Of a DNA stretch of 64,000 nucleotides, positions 21,499-32,429 are shown one piece after another. This DNA comes from Alentia gelatinosa (lineage: Eukaryota > Annelida > Polychaeta > Phyllodocida > Polynoidae). Within the stretch, counting starts at the first letter, position 1, and the number at the start of each line of letters is the position of its first letter. The translations under genes and the position numbers were made by a program. The stretch spans positions 41,933,718-41,997,717 of the forward strand of contig OX465590.1 of assembly GCA_950022655.1 (NCBI GenBank), in the 5' to 3' direction. The notes beneath the pieces were generated by a model. That model was not told where the DNA came from, did not search any database, and saw only the letters and a program-made list of their open reading frames with translations.

Positions 21499-22045
21499 TA
21501 TGCAAAGTTCAATTCCTTATGAAGTAGTTTACTCACTTGCGTATTTATCTCCATAACACAAATTGAGTCATATGACCAACTTGAAGTTATTATACTCTAC
21601 TCGATGCTTACACATACAAATTGTGTTGGAATTATACTCCTTTAATTCGTTTTGATATGCTAATTTATAATTGGAAACTGAGTAAGTGGGTATTGCAGTT
21701 GTATTGTCCTGTATAGTCTTGTTTGTTTTGTTTCTACCCATATGTCCTGCACTCACAAGGTGAATGTACTTAAAAGAAGAAATGACTTTTTGAACACTGA
21801 TTGACTTGTAACTGAATCTATAGCGTCATATGACCTATACGACCTAAGAACTGACTTTAAAGATGAATCATGATATATTTTTCACCTAGCAAAGCACACC
21901 AAAGCGCTTGTCTTTGATTTTGTCTCTTGTATTGTTAACACCTGTCTTGTTATCACCCACCATGTTGGACTTGTTCATGGAAGAACGCTGGTTGACTCCA
22001 GCGAATGTACAATTTTGTCCCTTATAAATTTACCTGAATAAAAAA

Positions 22046-22066
22046 AAAATATATATATATATATAA
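22046..22066. repeat. AT dinucleotide microsatellite at LINE-B 3' end
   Basis: About ten AT units directly follow the A run of the LINE tail; probably slippage growth from the poly(A) tail. Confidence 0.7.
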
Positions 22067-22069
22067 ATC

Positions 22070-23630
22070 TATACATTACTTATTTCATTTGCATATGTAG
22101 CTGTCCCCAGCTTTGGTTTGTAACCCAACTTTCAGAAAGAAAGGTTGGTTTGTATTCTCAAAATATAAGTCAGACAGATTGTAAGCCCTTCTCACACAAG
22201 ACCAGACACAGACAACTTCACCCTGAAATAGCACACTTAACAGTTCCTTGAAGCGAGTGTCAGACAACACAGAGGAAGCAAGATAATCAGCTGAAGTTTA
22301 TAATCTTGCTTAACCAACAAGAAGGTTTTGAAAAACCTACTATCTTCATGAGGCCCCAAAGATTTCCCTCCTCACAGAGAGAACACAGTGGGTGACCAAC
22401 CAACTGCTGCAAACCCCACCTTGCAAACCTCAGCTGAGTTATGTCATCTTGGCAGACCCCTGGTCCTTATGTGCACAGGCTCTCTTGAATCACTATACAG
22501 CAGGGACTGATACCCCTTGTTCTCTAGTGAAAAGTAAAAACACCACCACTTGACTGACCTGATCTTTACACATATATAATCTCTAAAGAGGAATGTGGGG
22601 GTGTCTGAAACCAGTCCTGTGTCTGGATCTTGGTTTTCTACTTTTTTGATTGATCGACATTGTCATAGTCATCATCAAATTCTTCAAAAGACCATCATGT
22701 GCTTCAGTGCCGTCACGGTTGGCTGCTTGGCTGTCATTGTAGATTTATCCCCATCTTAGGCTATTGCCATTTGAACTGAATGATGTAGACTCTTTACTGC
22801 ACATTTTTTCCCTGTCAGTACCACTAATTTGGTGATGACTGACACGTTGATCAGTCAGGTACACAGCACGGAACTTGCTGTTTGTGATTGTTTACGATGT
22901 CCGTCAACACAATCTTTTTGGCATCTACAACCCCAGTGAATTTTAACGCTACATTGACGCCGATGTAAATGTTTACGCTTTCCTTCTCATTTACTCCTAG
23001 AAATGCCAACACAGATCGTTTGAATATAATAAATTCCACTGAGACAAATGATAGGCATTCCAGTTAAACCTTAGTAAAGTAAAGTATGTTACAGCAGGGT
23101 GTTTAAGCCACAGGCCGCATCACTGCCATGAGGTGTGAAAGCCACTACTGGGCTCAGCTAGGGTGGTACTTTGACTTGTCAGTTGGGTGGTATTTTGACT
23201 CTGGGTGGTACTTTGACTGGTCCCCATATTCTAAATTTCAATATGCATCAAAAAGAATAACATTCCATATTAACCAGGATTATATTCAATATGATTAGTG
23301 ATTTCAATTCCAGGAGAGCGAAAAATAAACTTATTTATTTATCGCAATTAACTTTTAAACACTTTCAACTCCTTCACAGATCACAAAATAGCAAGGCATA
23401 ATCCTAAACACAAGAAAGACGACTTCATCTTTACCAGAAGAAAAAGGTTTAAAAACTATTTCATCAATTGGCAATTTAATTTCTAAGAATGAAACTAAAT
23501 TTATTGATGTTGAAATGTTATTAGCATTTGTATGTGCTATCTCACTCCTGTTGGTCACTCCTACCAGTATTTGCATAAACGTTCATCTATGTACTTGGTA
23601 TTACATTTCCACGTACTCGCATTTGTCAAG
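22070..23630. other. Gene-poor spacer with a short triplication
   Basis: No gene recognised. A short tandem GGGTGGTACTTTGACT-like motif occurs three times at 23161-23219. A 62-codon minus-strand frame at 22851-23039 (ending NNHKQQVPCCVPD) has no recognised family and no flanking splice support. Confidence 0.4.
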
Positions 23631-23636
23631 TGTTTG

Positions 23637-23829
23637 TCAAGCATTGTAGATGCCAAAGAACCCCAGTGTGTACCAGTAAGAAAACATTGGTAAATAATTC
23701 CAATCTCCACCAAAGTTGTGCCAGCCGCCGCCGGCAGTCCTCCAGCTGCTGCTACCACCACCACATCTTCTGCCAGCACAGCTTTGACACTCGCTGCTTT
23801 CACACCCATCTGCACACAGACATGTGCCC
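23637..23829 (-). CDS. Candidate terminal exon of a second Cys-rich secreted protein
   Basis: On the minus strand an acceptor (TTTATGCGTACAG) is followed by 193 bases open to TGA, encoding 63 residues after one phase base. Six cysteines come first in a tight pattern (C-x-C-x3-C-x4-C-x2-C-x4-C, within GTCLCADGCESSECQSCAGR). A Gly/Ser/Trp-rich stretch follows (GGGWHNFGGDWNY), then an aromatic tail ending GFFGIYNA. Such composition is typical of extracellular peptides or matrix proteins, but I recognise no family. A dispersed repeat (23857-24118) begins just upstream, and no earlier exon with a signal peptide was found, so this may be a gene remnant. Reading without splicing would extend the frame to 23960 into the repeat, which I consider less likely. 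Confidence 0.35.
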
Positions 23830-23856
23830 CTGTACGCATAAACAACACGCTGATTA

Positions 23857-24118
23857 CCTACTATATCTAAAACGGTAGAATTTCGTCGAATCCGCTTGAA
23901 GTTGCCCCCGTACATAGAGACATAGTGAACCCGACCTGGGCCTGGAGATTGAAGGGCCACGAGAGTGAGATTCTCGTACAGTGAAAAACTTTAGGTTGCT
24001 ACTCTTTTTTGTATTTCTATACACAGACATACGTTTTCTCTTCTGATTCATTTCGAGCCATGCCGAAATCAAAGTTTAGAATTGTAGTTTTCTGATCTAC
24101 TTTTCTCGTGAGAAACCA
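23857..24118. repeat. Dispersed repeat R1, copy 1
   Basis: Begins CCTACTATATCTAAAACGGT and is about 85-90% identical by eye to 61832-62100. In both places LINE C-terminal-like coding sequence follows, so R1 may belong to one retroelement family. Confidence 0.75.
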
Positions 24119-24340
24119 ATGAGATCGCAAGATTTCGCTGGTACCCCTTTCGAAACTCTGCTGGTAAAAGGTAAAGACAGTGAACTTGGAGTCATCCATC
24201 CACACACAATCAATGCCCGAGGAGTTAAAATATGGAACCTTCTAAAACCAATCTATACCAATATTCTTACTAAGGAAGAGTTTAAAATTCAGATTAAATT
24301 CAATTATCCAGAATGTATGCATCCTATCCAATATATTTAA
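24119..24340 (+). pseudogene. LINE ORF2 C-terminal remnant
   Basis: A 73-codon frame reads VIHPHTINARGVKIWNLLKP, then LTKEEFKIQIK. The pattern R-G-x-K-x-W-N-x-L followed by a lysine-rich helix is the usual end of LINE ORF2 proteins (compare RGMLLWNLLTEEL at the end of LINE-B). Only this end survives. Confidence 0.55.
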
Positions 24341-24660
24341 CCCAGTCTGATTGTGAGTGCAACAGACTAAACTACAAAGGATTTCGCAATTATTTCGAAT
24401 GTATGTACCTGATCAAATACTTTAACTTAGTTGGATTGTGAGTGCCTGATTGTGAGTGCAACAGACAATACTCAAAATTCTAGAAGATCTCTATTTTTGA
24501 TATGACTGATTGTGATTGCAACAGCTTTATTCAATGACTATTACTATTAACACAAATGCTATATTTATATATTTCTTATGAAAACTTTAATATGAACCCA
24601 AGCATTGATTGTGACTGCAAACGACATAAATATTGTATGACTATCACCATGTAAAACCCA
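24341..24660 (+). repeat. LINE 3' UTR-like tail with GATTGTGAGTGCAACAG repeats
   Basis: The motif TGATTGTGAGTGCAACAGAC and shorter variants recur near 24349, 24436, 24450, 24509 and 24605, an imperfect internal array in the presumed 3' UTR of the preceding remnant. Confidence 0.55.
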
Positions 24661-25455
24661 TTCTGGTTGTTATGTATAACTACAATGTACTCCATGTAAG
24701 CCACTGAAAAAAAAAATATTTTAATAGTTATAACTGCATGTTATTCGATTGCTAAACAATATAAGACAAACTTTATTCTTCAATTGTTAATATGGAATAT
24801 ATTGAAAGCTAAACTGTCGAATGATATACCTTAGACTACTAGAAAACGGGAACCAACAATTGTACCACCTCGATGTAATAACGCCAAACATTACATTTCA
24901 TTCATCTCATTAATTCGAATGTTGTAATGCAAACAAGATATTTAAGAAATTGGATACTTTATTCATGTGAAAACTATTCATGCGAATTTATAACATAAGA
25001 GGGCCCGGATGGAAGAACGGCAGTGTTGCCGAATCCGGTGACATCAAAATGTAAAATGCATTTCCCTAATAAAATGTATAAAAAAACAAAAACAAAACAA
25101 TGGGGGATAGGTGTGGATTAGGCGAGGGGTAGGCATAGTAAATGCATGCATTAGGCAGGCAGTATGTGGGGAGCAGCCTTTTTGTTTTGGTCTGAATAAA
25201 CATTTCTGACACAAATCGTAAATGACTGTAAGTGTTTGTCTGAGTAAGATTGTTTACGGATGTAGACATGAACATGCACCTCAGTGTTAATGCCTGTAAA
25301 ACTCAAACGCAAACAACTGTATGTCTAATTATAATACTCTTCATAGTCACAAACAAACGTGCGCATGCGCAACTGTTTACAATTGAAAACAAACATTCAA
25401 GCAACATATAATCAGTGTGTTTAAGGTGGCGTCAACAGCCGAAAAGAGACAAAAG
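24660..25455. other. Spacer, nothing recognised
   Basis: AT-rich sequence with A runs (24709, 25080-25100) and no coding frame I can support. Confidence 0.4.
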
Positions 25456-25460
25456 AACTT

Positions 25461-25643
25461 GTAGTTCTCTGACTCTTCCATAAAGACCTGAATGACGATC
25501 TGCAACACTTCATGACCAACGATGTATTTGAGCAGTTTGGTGGACCACAGACCTAACCTATGTACAATTTCTAGTATGACAAAGGAATGTTTTGCTCAAA
25601 TATAATGTAGAATGCTTTTATATCCAGATAAAATTGCAAAAAG
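25461..25643 (+). pseudogene. Diverged copy of the secreted-protein gene's 3' UTR
   Basis: From GTAGTTCTCTGACTCTTCCA onward this matches 12217-12400, with roughly one change in six to eight bases. It runs from three bases past the gene's stop codon to the poly(A) signal, which here reads AGATAAAAT. Upstream of 25461 there is no match to the coding exons. It is either the remnant of a third gene copy or a repeat that also forms the gene's 3' UTR. Confidence 0.65.
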
Positions 25644-25803
25644 TCTATATTGAATTTCTACTAATCACTGTATCACGCAAACAACCCACGTTAGATACCT
25701 TGATATCTATGCACATCCGCAAAGTTTATAAAATGTCTCTGAAAAAATTGTCCACCCAGATGAGTGCTTTGGCCTCTCGGCCAATCAGATTGCGTTATTC
25801 TAA

Positions 25804-25866
25804 AAGCATGCAATATGTCGTTCAAAGCATGCAATTTGTCATTCAAAGCACGCAATATGTCAATTC
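25804..25866. repeat. 21-bp tandem repeat, three copies
   Basis: Unit AAAGCATGCAATATGTCATT plus one base, repeated three times with small changes. Confidence 0.75.
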
Positions 25867-27381
25867 CAAAGGTGATGCATACTAAGCTGGACAGAGTGTC
25901 TTACTTGCATAATATTATTATTATTATACCCCCAGAGCAGCATGTATTTTATGCACAGGTATAATAATAACCCAGAGGGAAATGCTGGATTTTATGCCGC
26001 TGGCTATCGCCAATGTCCACCAAGGTCTATTTTGTTGCCTTCTATACTCAACACACATCTTTAATGATATACTCATAAAGTGGGACTCACACGTAGAGAC
26101 CCACATACCTGAGACTGGTGTACGTATGTGGGCGTGAGTTCAAATCCCACTTCTGACACCATATCATATTATTGTATAGGTTACTTATTCATGTTGAATT
26201 CTAGTTGGTTGCAAATGCAGAGTGATCAACTGAACCAGGACTCGTGACTGTTAGGAATGAATCTGTATTTTTCATCTCTCCAATCAACTGGAAAGGCTCT
26301 GAGGCATATACACACAAAAAGCTACTTTGTAATATCAAACGGAACGGAACTCATATCAACACACACACCTTTCCCCTGGTCTCAGACAATTTTCGGTTGG
26401 TACCAAATTCTCATGGCAAAGTGCTGTTATCAGTCTCAAGGAAAAATGGCGAATTTGATTCGCATGGGAGGACACACCTGGTACATAATCTCAGATATAG
26501 TTACAGTGAACAATCACCCTGGGACTCAAGTACCCTTGAGGTGAGGGGTGTTACAAACATGTAATTATGCTTGCTGGCCTCCTATTAGGTAGGGCAGGTA
26601 CATAGCCGCAGCAGGTCCATTTGTCTTACCAAATTGCCCCTGTAAATTTTAAACATGTTTTAATATCAAAATCTCATGAGATTCTATACCTGATTAATTA
26701 GGCTAATTGTCGCAGGAATAATAAATTGTCTCAGGGAAATGGAAACCTACGATTCAGACAAGGATATTGTGTTCTCAGCCGGATTTGTCTCAGAAAAATA
26801 CCTTGTTCAGTGGGATCCACACGGAGAGACTCATATACTTGAGATTGGTTTACTTTACATATTTTTCCCAGTCTCCGATAATTTTCCCTCTGTCCAATAA
26901 TCTCAGAGCAGAATGCTGAAATTGAGCTTTCCCAGTCTCTAGGGAAAATGGCAGATCTGACTTACACAGAAGGACAAACCCGGGACATAGTCTCAGTCAA
27001 GCCCCTTTTAAAAAGGTGCATAGTCTTTGGTTTACAGTTTTTCCCCATATGTTCAGGGTACATAATCTCTAGCGCAGGGCCTTTTTTTTCTTTTTTTTTA
27101 ATTCACAAAACAAGCATAACGACATATAATTCACCCGACAAGGGCGGTCTTCCATTACAAGCCGGAAACAAGACATAAAAGGACAGACAGGACTTACAAA
27201 ACATGTAAATAAATGCAAAAGCACATTCACGCACTTGAATCTTGTATCAGTTTTTGATCTTATGATCATTATAGTTGCTCACTCACTATATTAAGTTTAC
27301 TACAGCATAAGGGTGAGAGTCTTGATCTTATGATCAGTGTTAGTTAGAAATGTTCATATAGGCATTAATTGCTATCTCTTG

Positions 27382-28953
27382 CTAACCAAGTTTAACTCTT
27401 TCTTTAAAAATTTGATCACTTTGGATATGATGTAAATCTGAATCAAGCTTGTCCCATAACTGTTTTCCCACATATAGCGGCGAGTGCAAATACTTTTGCG
27501 TATTTACTTTCTTGATTTTCAGCTTGATTTTCATGTTACTTCTGAGTGTTCTTTCATTAGTTGAGAAAACATTTCCTTCATTTTTTGTCCACCAACGTAT
27601 ATGCTGAAGTATTTGTAAACGTCTTCTAACTTCCATAGATCTTACCAAACACCTAGAATACAGGTCAACATTACTGATTTCGTCATGCTTTAGTCTACAA
27701 ACTATACGAAGTGATTTATTTACAAGTTTCTGTAACAAATTTCTATCTTTCAGGGGTGCACAGTAGTATACAATTCCCGCATACTCCAGTATTGGAAGCA
27801 TCATATGTTTTACCAACTTTAGACTACTTTCCTCATTTAGATAATTTCTTAATTTACATAACTTAAATAATTTCTGCTTAAAATCCGCACAAACTTTATT
27901 AACCTGTTGTTTGAATTTTAGTTGATAATCTAAGATAACTCCCAAATAACTGTAAGTTTTTACCGCACCTATTTTATTTCCCCCAAGATAAATGGGTAGA
28001 TTTCTATCTATAGTTTTCTTATTTCCTAGCCACATTACCTTGGTTTTGTCGTGATTTATCAAAATTCTATTCTTTTCTGTCCATACGTTTATTTCATTTA
28101 AATCATGTTCTATTCTAGTAATAACTTCTTCCTGGGAATTTCCAGTAGCTATAAGAACAAGATCATCAGCATAGAGTATGCCTTTCATGTATATTAAAGT
28201 ATCTAGTATGTCATTGACAAATGTTACAAATAGCAGAGGTCCAAGGACCGATCCTTGGGGTACACCCGTCTTTACTATTGCATTTTTTGAGATCTTATTA
28301 TTAAATTTTGTACATTGGGTTCTTCCAGTTAGGTTACTTTGGATAACATTATAAAAAGTATGACTAGTTCCATATGCCTTTAATTTGCCTAATAATATTT
28401 TATGGTTTACACTATCAAACGCTTTTTTAAAATCTATGAATAATAAAAAAACTATTTGTTTGTTATCTATGTTATGTAAGATTTCATTAATTAAGGTAAA
28501 TATTGCTTGTGTGGTGGAACGCCCCAGTAGAAAACCAAACTGGGATGGAATCGGAATATTATTTGTCATTAAATGTGATAGTAAGATCGTATGTAGAATT
28601 TTTTCAATGATTTTAGAAAACATAGGAATTACCGTGATTGGTCTCCAATTTCCAGGGATATTGAGGTCACCATTCTTTGGTATAGGAGTAATCGTACCCA
28701 TCTTCAGTATACTCGGAAACTTTTTTCCTACAAGCAATTCATCTATCGCTGTCTTCATTAGCATTATATTATCTAGTAGACACTTTTTAACAAAACCAGT
28801 TTTTACAAGTTCGATGCCCGAGCTCTTGTGATTGTCGAGGCGCAGTATACATTTCCTAACCTCATCCACATTTGTAGTAACATTGATATCTTCCATCGGT
28901 TGATCACATTTAGGTGGTAAATCTTCGGCTTTAATATCGTCTTCTATTTCCAA
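27382..28953 (-). CDS. LINE-C reverse transcriptase and C-terminus
   Basis: Continues ORF2 after the frameshift. It begins EIEDDIKAEDLPP, then the RT: NWRPITVIPMFSKIIEKILH, FGFLLGRSTTQ, FIDFKKAFDSVNH (motif A), GVPQGSVLGPLLF and an intact LYADDLVLIATG catalytic box. The thumb has YSYLGVILDYQLKFKQQ and the C-terminus HSPLYVGKQLWDKL. There is no internal stop over 523 codons, so the RT part is well preserved. The annotated Met at 28953 is probably not a real start. Confidence 0.88.
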   Translation of the reverse strand: MEIEDDIKAEDLPPKCDQPMEDINVTTNVDEVRKCILRLDNHKSSGIELVKTGFVKKCLLDNIMLMKTAIDELLVGKKFPSILKMGTITPIPKNGDLNIPGNWRPITVIPMFSKIIEKILHTILLSHLMTNNIPIPSQFGFLLGRSTTQAIFTLINEILHNIDNKQIVFLLFIDFKKAFDSVNHKILLGKLKAYGTSHTFYNVIQSNLTGRTQCTKFNNKISKNAIVKTGVPQGSVLGPLLFVTFVNDILDTLIYMKGILYADDLVLIATGNSQEEVITRIEHDLNEINVWTEKNRILINHDKTKVMWLGNKKTIDRNLPIYLGGNKIGAVKTYSYLGVILDYQLKFKQQVNKVCADFKQKLFKLCKLRNYLNEESSLKLVKHMMLPILEYAGIVYYCAPLKDRNLLQKLVNKSLRIVCRLKHDEISNVDLYSRCLVRSMEVRRRLQILQHIRWWTKNEGNVFSTNERTLRSNMKIKLKIKKVNTQKYLHSPLYVGKQLWDKLDSDLHHIQSDQIFKERVKLG

Positions 28954-30199
28954 CAGACCCAGTTTTTTTTATAATTCCAGCATAATAATCATTTAAAATT
29001 TCTTCAGATGATGTGTTATTGTTCTCTTGAACAAGATTATAATTCGGTTTAGGAGGCATCGGGTCCCATACTGATATCAAAGTACGCCAGAATTTTTTAG
29101 GTTGGTGCTTGTTTCCTTCCAAGTTCTCTTGTATAAGTTTCTTTTTATAAGTTTTAATTTTGCGATTTATAGATTTCCTTATTTTCCGAATCCTAGTTAA
29201 CGATGTACTATATTGAGGATCTAATACATTCAGATTTCTCATATATAATAGTAATTTGCTTCTTTCTTCTATCTCTTTCAAAATGTCATTGGGCAATGGG
29301 AGACCTTTTTTTGCTTTGACCGATTTTGTTTGTTTTTTATGAAACTCATCCATGTAATTTACTATATCTTCATAATAACAGGTCATACGGTCTTTGCGGC
29401 ATTCACCATGCCTTTCATCCGTTGTGCAAGATTCATTTACAAAATTTCTAGAATTTCCCACATTAAATGTTTTCATATTTCTAAAGGTGATATCCACTTT
29501 TTCATATTTTTCTTTAATCTTCTTTCTTATTCCATATATACAAACATGGTCAGATAATAGATAATTAATGTTTCCAGATTCATTTACAAATTTAGAATTT
29601 GTGTAGATGTGATCAATAGTACTATTTCCTTTCCCATGTACAAATGTTTCAAAAGTTTTTAACATACATAAGCCATTTGCTTTGAGAAAAGTGTTTAATT
29701 TAATAAATTTCTTACAACTTTTAGCTTTACTGTTTATGTTGAAATCACCTAAAATCCATGTTTCAAAATTTCTAAAGTTTTCATTCATAATTATATTTTC
29801 TAAATAATTTAAACATGGTTTGACATTGTCCCCTGGTGGTCTGTATACACTAATTATTAATAGTTTCTTTCTGTTAGGCACAGTGACAGTACAGGTTAGA
29901 CATTCTATTTCTTTACTAGATATACAAAAGTCTTGAATTTTTTGCGTAAAATTTGAATAAGCATAGTCAACATATAAAGCTACTCCTCCTCCAATTTTAT
30001 CATCAGTGTATTTTCTATCATTTCTTATCAGAATCATATTGTTCAAATTGAGCATATTTGTAGAATATTTGTCAGTCAACCAGTTAAATATATATCTTAA
30101 GTCATCTAATTTACTGTATAAACTATGCACATTACAGGTAACAAATTTCATTCCTTTTTTATTACGTAGTGTTTCAGGTAATATATATTTAGCTTCCAT
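28931..30199 (-). CDS. LINE-C endonuclease and linker (ORF2 N-terminal part)
   Basis: Starts MEAKYILPETLRNKKGMKFV and encodes the APE endonuclease: FVTCNVHSLYSKLDDL, GGGVALYVD, GDFNIN, IDHIYTNSK and LLSDHVCIYG. The segment that should carry the catalytic Glu is missing: IFNW joins straight to LTDKYST, whereas LINE-B has VAVTETWL between the corresponding parts. This looks like an in-frame deletion of roughly 11-12 codons and should abolish nicking. The frame shifts at a run of eight T (28963-28970, A on the coding strand) and ends as TGSVGNRRRY, while the true continuation is in the next frame. Confidence 0.85.
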   Translation of the reverse strand: MEAKYILPETLRNKKGMKFVTCNVHSLYSKLDDLRYIFNWLTDKYSTNMLNLNNMILIRNDRKYTDDKIGGGVALYVDYAYSNFTQKIQDFCISSKEIECLTCTVTVPNRKKLLIISVYRPPGDNVKPCLNYLENIIMNENFRNFETWILGDFNINSKAKSCKKFIKLNTFLKANGLCMLKTFETFVHGKGNSTIDHIYTNSKFVNESGNINYLLSDHVCIYGIRKKIKEKYEKVDITFRNMKTFNVGNSRNFVNESCTTDERHGECRKDRMTCYYEDIVNYMDEFHKKQTKSVKAKKGLPLPNDILKEIEERSKLLLYMRNLNVLDPQYSTSLTRIRKIRKSINRKIKTYKKKLIQENLEGNKHQPKKFWRTLISVWDPMPPKPNYNLVQENNNTSSEEILNDYYAGIIKKTGSVGNRRRY

Positions 30200-31009
30200 T
30201 TTTTACATATTTACACATCAATATTTCTATAACTTTATGAGGCCTTCTTCCCGTGTGAACCCATGAAAAGGTATACTTTGCTTGAGATTAAATGCCTTGC
30301 CAAGGAAAATTGATCCAGACAATTTTCCCTTCTTCCTCGCAGTCTCAGGGAATTAAGACTTAAGTGGGATTCACACGATGGGACAAATGGACCCGAGACT
30401 GGTGTACTTCACACCTTTGCACCAGTCGGCTACTATTTCTAGCTGGGTACAAAGTTTCACAGATTGGGGTGTTTTACAGTCTTAGGGTAACATGGCGGAT
30501 TGAATTCACATGGGGAGACCTACCAGGTACATAGTCCCATCCCTACACCCCTAAGCAGGGTACTCAGGGTATACAGGGTACAGAGTCGCCGATTCAGGGT
30601 ACTTCCCAGTGTGAATAGGTGTTATTTGAGACCACTGAGACTCACAGATTGGTGGAGAACGTTTGAAATACATTTGTCTCACCAAAATACCCCTCTAAAT
30701 TTTAAAACGGTTTAAAGTAAAAATCTCATGAGATTCTGTTCCCTGTTTGGGGTGATTGTCGCCAACAATTGCAAGAGAAAAAATTGGTCTCAGCAAAAAG
30801 GCACCTTGTCATTCACACGAGGAGTGTTCCAGTACCGAATCTCAACAGGATTTGTCTCAGACAAACGGCCTGTGAGGTAAGTGAATCCAATTGTGTGAAT
30901 CCCACTTTAGGGGTGTCACACGGGGAGACTATATACCAGCAAATAATCTCAGGAGAATTGTCTCAGACAAACCCTGCTAAAAGTCTCTCCGTGTGAATCC
31001 CACTTTAGG

Positions 31010-31585
31010 TACATGAATCCCATCGTGTGAATCCCACCTAACCTACTTTCACCCTCTTTAGTTTGAGTTTTTACATGAAGTAGGAAGACTTCCTTGTTGA
31101 ACAAGGAAGTTCGTCACGGTCTATGAGCAAAAGTTTTATTCACATGATCTGAAAAAAGACATGTTGTGCGGGTATAAATAAATGGTTTATTTCTGGAAAA
31201 TGTTGATGTACAGAACATTTCTGGATTCGGGATATGAATGTGGGGTATTCTAATTACGGTATGTTCTGCACTGTCCTCGCTGACGGTGGTTCAGTGTGGT
31301 GTATTCTCCATTCAGTTGTCCTAGTTTATCAACGTCGATACACAGTTCGTACAAGTATGTTGGGATTACGCCTGTATCATACACTCCTGTGGTGAGATGC
31401 ATTCTGACCCACCTTCATAAACGTAAGTATATACCAACCACTCATCAGCTTCTAGACATTCACTCCGCAGTTTGCCACTTTAACAGTTTTATACAGGTGT
31501 TTTAAGCGAATGTTCCATTGGACCATGTATTTTTGACAATGTTAATCTCATTCTCCAGCCACTGTTAAACTTGTTCATGGCGTAT
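31010..31585. other. Spacer, one small hairpin
   Basis: No gene recognised. A short palindrome (GACTTCCTTGTTGAACAAGG, about 31087-31111) is present. Confidence 0.4.
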
Positions 31586-31701
31586 ATAATTATTGTTATT
31601 GTTATTATTATCATCATCATCATCATTAATCATTATCATTATTATTATCATTATTATTATTCTCATAATCATCATTATTATTATTCTCATTATAATTGTT
31701 A

Positions 31702-31752
<51 letters not shown>

Positions 31753-31760
31753 CATTATTC

Positions 31761-31827
<67 letters not shown>

Positions 31828-31982
31828 TATTATTATTCTCATTATTATTCTCATTATTATTCTCATTATTATTATTATCATTATATTATCATTATTATTA
31901 TTATCACTATTGTTATCATCATCATCATCATTAATAATATTATTATTAATATTATTATTATTATTATTATCATTATTATCAT
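31586..31982. repeat. Compound ATT/ATC trinucleotide microsatellite
   Basis: About 400 bases of ATT and ATC runs with interruptions (TTCTCATTATTA). Pure ATT runs at about 31703-31750, pure ATC at about 31763-31826. The open frames here (poly-Ile, Leu, His, Ser) are by-products. Confidence 0.97.
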
Positions 31983-32284
31983 ATAGATATATATTTCGGA
32001 GGACACAGGTTCATGAATATCGATCAGGTCACATGTTCCTCACATGCTGATTGGCGGGTTTTCACATGCTCTTTGTCCGCCATTGGGAACGGTGCCATCT
32101 CAACCCTGGTATTGTTCCCCATAGACTTAACATTGGAAATTTATCATATACCTGTGTCCGAATGTCCATTAAATACTACCCGCTGCTAGGGGTGCAATAA
32201 TAATATTCTTCGTTCCTACTGTGACTGTGACTTTGTATGTCATTAACATGGCGTTTTGGATATTTTAAGGTATATGATAATAAG

Positions 32285-32428
32285 CAAACGTCCTCACTGT
32301 GGACGAAACTCTTCTCATTCTCGGCCAGTCGTCGATTTCATACAGTCTTCCGCCTAAGGCGTCAGGCCATATGAAATCGATGACGGACCTCGACCGACAA
32401 ACGTTTCGCCCACAGTAAGGACGTTTCC
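32285..32428. mobile_element. Foldback element 2
   Basis: Arms AACGTCCTCACTGTGGACGA (from 32287) and its imperfect complement ending 32426 flank inner arms GTCGTCGATTTCATA and TATGAAATCGATGAC. It is hairpin-like with no coding. Confidence 0.7.
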
Positions 32429-32429
32429 T

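Larger units (their letters stand above)
18662..22065 (+). mobile_element. LINE-B copy 2, 5'-truncated, with 3' end
   Basis: The same insertion as copy 1 but with its 3' half. After the C-terminal coding region come about 550 bases of 3' UTR (21499-22040), a GAATAAAAAAAAAA end and an AT dinucleotide run. At least two lesions are visible: the frameshifting deletion near 20370 and an in-frame TGA at 21202. Confidence 0.85.
27080..30245 (-). mobile_element. LINE-C, non-LTR retrotransposon, nearly complete ORF2
   Basis: Reads right to left: ORF2 (two frames), 3' UTR 27381-27110, then an A-rich tail (plus-strand T runs at 27084-27100). The same family as LINE-B. It is inserted into the inverted-repeat element 26076-31007. 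No ORF1 is visible before 30199, so the 5' end is truncated or ORF1 is absent. Confidence 0.88.
26076..31007. mobile_element. Inverted-repeat element interrupted by LINE-C
   Basis: A 25-bp inverted repeat with two mismatches bounds it: 26076-26100 starts TAAAGTGGGACTCACACG and 30983-31007 is the reverse complement of TAAAGTGGGATTCACACG plus GAGAGAC. Inside, both left (26076-27078) and right (30250-31007) parts carry repeated CACACGGGGAGAC, TCTCAGACAAA and GTACATAGTCTCAG motifs. Without the LINE (about 3.2 kb) it is about 1.8 kb. No transposase coding was seen, so it is non-autonomous. Confidence 0.6.

Noticed and set aside
31571..32050. Poly-Ile/His/Ser frames
   Set aside because: ATT/ATC microsatellite translated in different frames.
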